The notes below the pieces were generated by a model. The model saw only the letters and a list, made by a program, of their open reading frames with translations. It searched no databases and was not told the origin of the DNA. A DNA stretch of 7,268 nucleotides from NCBI GenBank assembly GCA_049591635.1, contig JBAWFF010000165.1, forward strand, positions 1 through 7,268. The letters run 5' to 3'. Shown one piece after another: positions 4,991 to 7,268 of the stretch. Made by a program: the position numbers and the translations under genes. Each line of letters opens with the position of its first letter. Position 1 is the stretch's first letter. The DNA is from DATFDN01 sp049591635. GTDB lineage: Bacteria > Pseudomonadota > Alphaproteobacteria > Acetobacterales > Acetobacteraceae.

Positions 4991-5831
4991 ACCCCTGCGT
5001 CGCCCGGAACGCCGCCCCCGGATACACCCCCAGCACCCGCACCTCCGACGAGAAGAACGCCAACTCCTCCAGCGCCCGGCGCAGCGCCGGCTGTTCGGGG
5101 TGGCCATCGCAATCGCACAGGAACTGGGTGGCGACGAACTGCCCGGCCAGCATGTAGCTCTCCAGCTTGGTCATATTGACGCCGTTGGTCGCGAAGCCGC
5201 CGAGCGCCTTGTAGAGCGCGGCAGGCACGTTGCGGACCCGGAAGACGAAGGTGGTCATCAGCCCAGAAGTCGAGGGCTCCGGCGCGATCGGCCGGCGGGC
5301 CATGACGTAGAACCGCGTGGTGTTGTGCGCCGCGTCCTCGACGTTCGCGGCCAATATCTCCAGCCCATAGATCTCGGCGGCCAGCGCCGAGGCGATCGCC
5401 GCGTCCTCCGTCCCGCCGCGCGCCGCGATGATCTGCGCCGCGCCCGCCGTATCGGCCTCCACCACCGGCGTCAGATTCAGCCGGCGTAGCAACTGGCGAA
5501 CCTGCCCCAACGCAACGGTGTGGGAATGGGCGCGCTTCAGCCCCTCGATCGTCGCGCCCTTCGGCGCCATTAGGCAGTGCTCGACCCGGTGGAAGTGCTC
5601 GCCCACCACGAACAGCCCCGATTGCGGCAGCAAATGATGGATGTCGGGCACCCGCCCGGCCAGCGTGTTCTCGCACGGCAGCATGGCGAGTTCGGCGCGT
5701 CCGTCGCGCACCGCCTCGATCGCCGCCTCGAAGGATTCGCAGGGCAGAGTGGTCATCGCTGGAAACGCGGTGCGGCAGGACAGGTCCGAATAGGCCCCCG
5801 GCATCCCCTGGAAGGCGATCACACCATTCAT
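4989..5831 (-). CDS. pheA: Prephenate dehydratase, monofunctional
   Basis: The enzyme converts prephenate to phenylpyruvate in phenylalanine synthesis, in the cytoplasm. The 280-residue protein has the catalytic dehydratase lobes at about 3-180, starting IAFQGMPGAYSD with G12-A13-Y14-S15. The signature NTTRF has T172-R173-F174, the essential Thr-Arg-Phe of the family. An ACT regulatory domain follows from about residue 190 (LMTTFVFRVRNVPAALYKAL). Where the ACT domain of enteric PheA has the phenylalanine-binding ESRP motif, this protein has ESYM (224-227). There is no chorismate mutase domain. The start is ATG 5831, overlapping the kdsB stop as ATGA, with GGGAG about ten bases upstream. The frame stays open upstream to 6059, but that part is antiframe to kdsB. 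It is probably co-transcribed and translationally coupled with kdsB. Confidence 0.96.
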   Translation of the reverse strand: MNGVIAFQGMPGAYSDLSCRTAFPAMTTLPCESFEAAIEAVRDGRAELAMLPCENTLAGRVPDIHHLLPQSGLFVVGEHFHRVEHCLMAPKGATIEGLKRAHSHTVALGQVRQLLRRLNLTPVVEADTAGAAQIIAARGGTEDAAIASALAAEIYGLEILAANVEDAAHNTTRFYVMARRPIAPEPSTSGLMTTFVFRVRNVPAALYKALGGFATNGVNMTKLESYMLAGQFVATQFLCDCDGHPEQPALRRALEELAFFSSEVRVLGVYPGAAFRATQG

Positions 5832-6559
5832 GGCCTCAGCATCTCCCGCGCCCGCGCCAGATCGGCCGGCGTATCCACCCCGAACAGTCCGTGCGCCACG
5901 CGGGCGCAGCCGATCCGCATCCCAGCCTCCAACGCCCGTAGCTGTTCCAGCCCCTCGCGCAATTCCAGCGCGCTCGGCGGCAGCGCGACGAAGCGCGCCA
6001 GCGCGGCGCGGCGCCAAGCGTAGATGCCGACGTGGTGCCACAGCGGCCCATCGCCCCAAGGCACCGGCGCGCGGGAGAAATACAGCGCCGGGGCCGTCTC
6101 CGCGCCCTCGGCGAAGGCACAGACGGCCTTGACGAACGAGGCCGTCCGCGCCTCCACGGCCGAGGCGATCGGCGCGACCACGGTGCCGATATCGATCGCG
6201 GGATCATCCAACGGGCGGAGCGCGGCGCGCATCTGCCCGGCGGTGACGGTCGGCACGTCGCCCTGCAAATTCAGCACGACGTCATGGCGGCCCTCGGGGT
6301 CGAGGGTCGTCAAGGCGGCGTGGACGCGATCGGAGCCGGACGGCAGATCAGGATCGGTCAGCACCGCGATCCCGCCCGCCACACGGACCGCGTCGGCGAT
6401 CTCCGGATCCCCGCAAGCAACGGCCACTTCGCCGATCCCCGCCGCGCGGGCGCGGTCCAGCACGTGGACGATCATCGGCCGCCCGTGGATGACGGCGAGC
6501 GGCTTGCCCGGAAACCGTTCGGAGGCCATGCGGGCGGGGATGACGATGATTGGTGTCAC
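5828..6559 (-). CDS. kdsB: 3-deoxy-manno-octulosonate cytidylyltransferase (CMP-Kdo synthetase)
   Basis: The enzyme activates Kdo with CTP to give CMP-Kdo, the donor for the inner core of lipopolysaccharide, so the organism should make Kdo-containing LPS. The 243-residue length is typical. Seen: the nucleotide-binding IPARMASERFPGKPL at 7-21, the SGSDR motif at 74-78, NLQGD at 97-101 with the metal-binding D101, YFSRAPVPW, HHVGIYAWRR and the terminal GVDTPADL. After NLQGD the sequence reads VP, where E. coli KdsB has EP; related substitutions occur in alphaproteobacterial forms as I recall them. The start is GTG at 6559 without a strong ribosome binding site; an internal ATG would remove the nucleotide-binding motif. 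It leads a two-gene operon with pheA and is divergent from the cytochrome c gene. Confidence 0.96.
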   Translation of the reverse strand: MTPIIVIPARMASERFPGKPLAVIHGRPMIVHVLDRARAAGIGEVAVACGDPEIADAVRVAGGIAVLTDPDLPSGSDRVHAALTTLDPEGRHDVVLNLQGDVPTVTAGQMRAALRPLDDPAIDIGTVVAPIASAVEARTASFVKAVCAFAEGAETAPALYFSRAPVPWGDGPLWHHVGIYAWRRAALARFVALPPSALELREGLEQLRALEAGMRIGCARVAHGLFGVDTPADLARAREMLRP

Positions 6560-6579
6560 GATGGGTCCAATGGGCCGGA

Positions 6580-6608
6580 TTGCGAGGCTCTGAACGTTTC
6601 CCTATCTT
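6580..6608 (+). promoter_or_regulatory. Probable promoter of the cytochrome c gene
   Basis: TTGCGA (6580-6585) and TATCTT (6603-6608) are separated by exactly 17 bases, each a 4/6 match to the sigma-70 hexamers. The predicted start near 6615 would give a leader of about 55 bases before the ATG at 6671. The site is in the 111-base divergent gap shared with kdsB. For kdsB, only a weak minus-strand candidate (TTGCGC, 17 bases, TAGGGT) was seen. Confidence 0.5.
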
Positions 6609-6670
6609 GCGCCGCACCCTATGGACGGGTACGCGCTCGCGCAACGGACGAGACGGGGAAGCCACGGCGT

Positions 6671-7268
6671 ATGGACAGTTTGGACGTCAACAAGGGTATC
6701 GCCGCGGTCCTGGTCGCCGGCATCGCCTTCTTCATCACCGGCCTCCTCGGCGACAACCTGATCTACGAGGAGCCCCCGGCCAAGCCCGCCATCGCCGTGC
6801 AGGTCGCGCCGGAGGCCGCGGGCGGTGCCCCGAAGGCTCCTGTCGGACCGGCGCCGATCGTGCCGCTCCTCGCCTCGGCCAATGTCCAGAAGGGCGACAC
6901 CTTCGTCCATCAGGTCTGCACCGCGTGCCATACGTTCAATCAGGGCGGCAAGCCGCTGATCGGACCGAACCTCTTCGGCGTGGTCGGCGGCCCGCACGAT
7001 CACGAGTCGGGCTTCGACTACTCGGCGGCGCTGCAGAAGTTCAAGGGCCAGCCCTGGACCTACGAGCAGCTGAACAAGTGGCTGTTCGATCCGCAGACCT
7101 ATGCGCCCGGGACGCACATGACCTACACCGGGATCAAGAACACCCAGCAGCGCGCCGACGTCATCGCCTATCTGCGCACACTGGCGCAGACTCCGGACCC
7201 GCTCCCGGCGCCGGCGCCCGCGGCCAAGCCCGCGCAGGCGGCACCCCAGCCGGCCGCCAAGGCAGGCG
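6671..7268 (+). CDS. Membrane-anchored class I cytochrome c, 3' end outside the window
   Basis: About 199 codons are visible and the frame is still open at the window end. An N-terminal hydrophobic segment at about residues 9-28 (GIAAVLVAGIAFFITGLLG) is an uncleaved anchor, leaving the rest in the periplasm. A Pro/Ala-rich linker leads to a class I cytochrome c domain with the haem site C83-T-A-C86-H87 and the likely axial Met150 in GTHMTY. The fold ends at ADVIAYLRTLA. A second Pro/Ala/Lys-rich tail begins at about residue 173. The arrangement matches CycM/cytochrome c552-type carriers, which pass electrons from the bc1 complex to cytochrome c oxidase. That partner assignment is inference. 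The ATG at 6671 has GGGGA (6655-6659) about 11 bases upstream. It is divergently transcribed from kdsB-pheA. Confidence 0.93.
   Translation, partial: MDSLDVNKGIAAVLVAGIAFFITGLLGDNLIYEEPPAKPAIAVQVAPEAAGGAPKAPVGPAPIVPLLASANVQKGDTFVHQVCTACHTFNQGGKPLIGPNLFGVVGGPHDHESGFDYSAALQKFKGQPWTYEQLNKWLFDPQTYAPGTHMTYTGIKNTQQRADVIAYLRTLAQTPDPLPAPAPAAKPAQAAPQPAAKAG

Noticed and set aside
5832..6059. N-terminal extension of pheA
   Set aside because: It lies inside kdsB in a different frame. Prephenate dehydratase homology starts at the ATG at 5831.
6602..7117. Minus-strand open frame of 171 codons
   Set aside because: It is opposite the cytochrome c gene, whose CxxCH motif, anchor and axial Met make it clearly the real gene.

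Overview
This is a GC-rich (roughly two-thirds G+C) chromosomal window that looks like an alphaproteobacterium, most likely of the Sphingomonas group. The grounds are the protein sequences, the 4-base GTGA/ATGA gene overlaps, a small 4.5S-type SRP RNA directly ahead of dnaX, and a membrane-anchored cytochrome c divergent from kdsB-pheA. The genus is an inference from style, not a proven assignment.

Layout. (1) 1-1109, minus: the N-terminal ~369 codons of dnaX (DNA polymerase III tau/gamma), cut by the window edge. (2) 1142-1241, minus: SRP RNA (ffs) with a recognisable promoter, 32 bases before dnaX. (3) 1291-2171, minus: a two-gene RES/Xre toxin-antitoxin operon, antitoxin first, with a GTGA overlap. 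(4) 2295-3676, plus: nudC (NADH pyrophosphatase) overlapping by 4 bases a DUF488 gene; this pair is divergent from the toxin-antitoxin operon. (5) 3688-3770: a long imperfect palindrome of the REP-like intergenic class, lying between convergent genes. (6) 3840-4926, minus: a two-gene accessory module. Its first gene has a GC-rich 5' part and an AT-richer 3' part, and it overlaps a DUF4279 gene. I read this, with moderate confidence, as a polymorphic-toxin-like effector with its immunity gene. (7) 4989-6559, minus: kdsB and pheA, overlapping by ATGA. (8) 6671-7268, plus: a membrane-anchored class I cytochrome c, cut by the window end and divergent from kdsB.

Housekeeping functions (replication clamp loading, protein targeting, NAD(H)/NAD-RNA hydrolysis, LPS Kdo activation, phenylalanine synthesis, respiration) alternate with two accessory modules (RES/Xre and the effector/DUF4279 pair). 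Both accessory modules have locally lower G+C, consistent with acquisition. The most interesting features are the unannotated-looking effector/immunity pair and the back-to-back placement of an NAD-consuming toxin family with an NAD(H) pyrophosphatase. No stretch over 300 bases lacks a gene. I saw no tRNA, CRISPR array or transposase.
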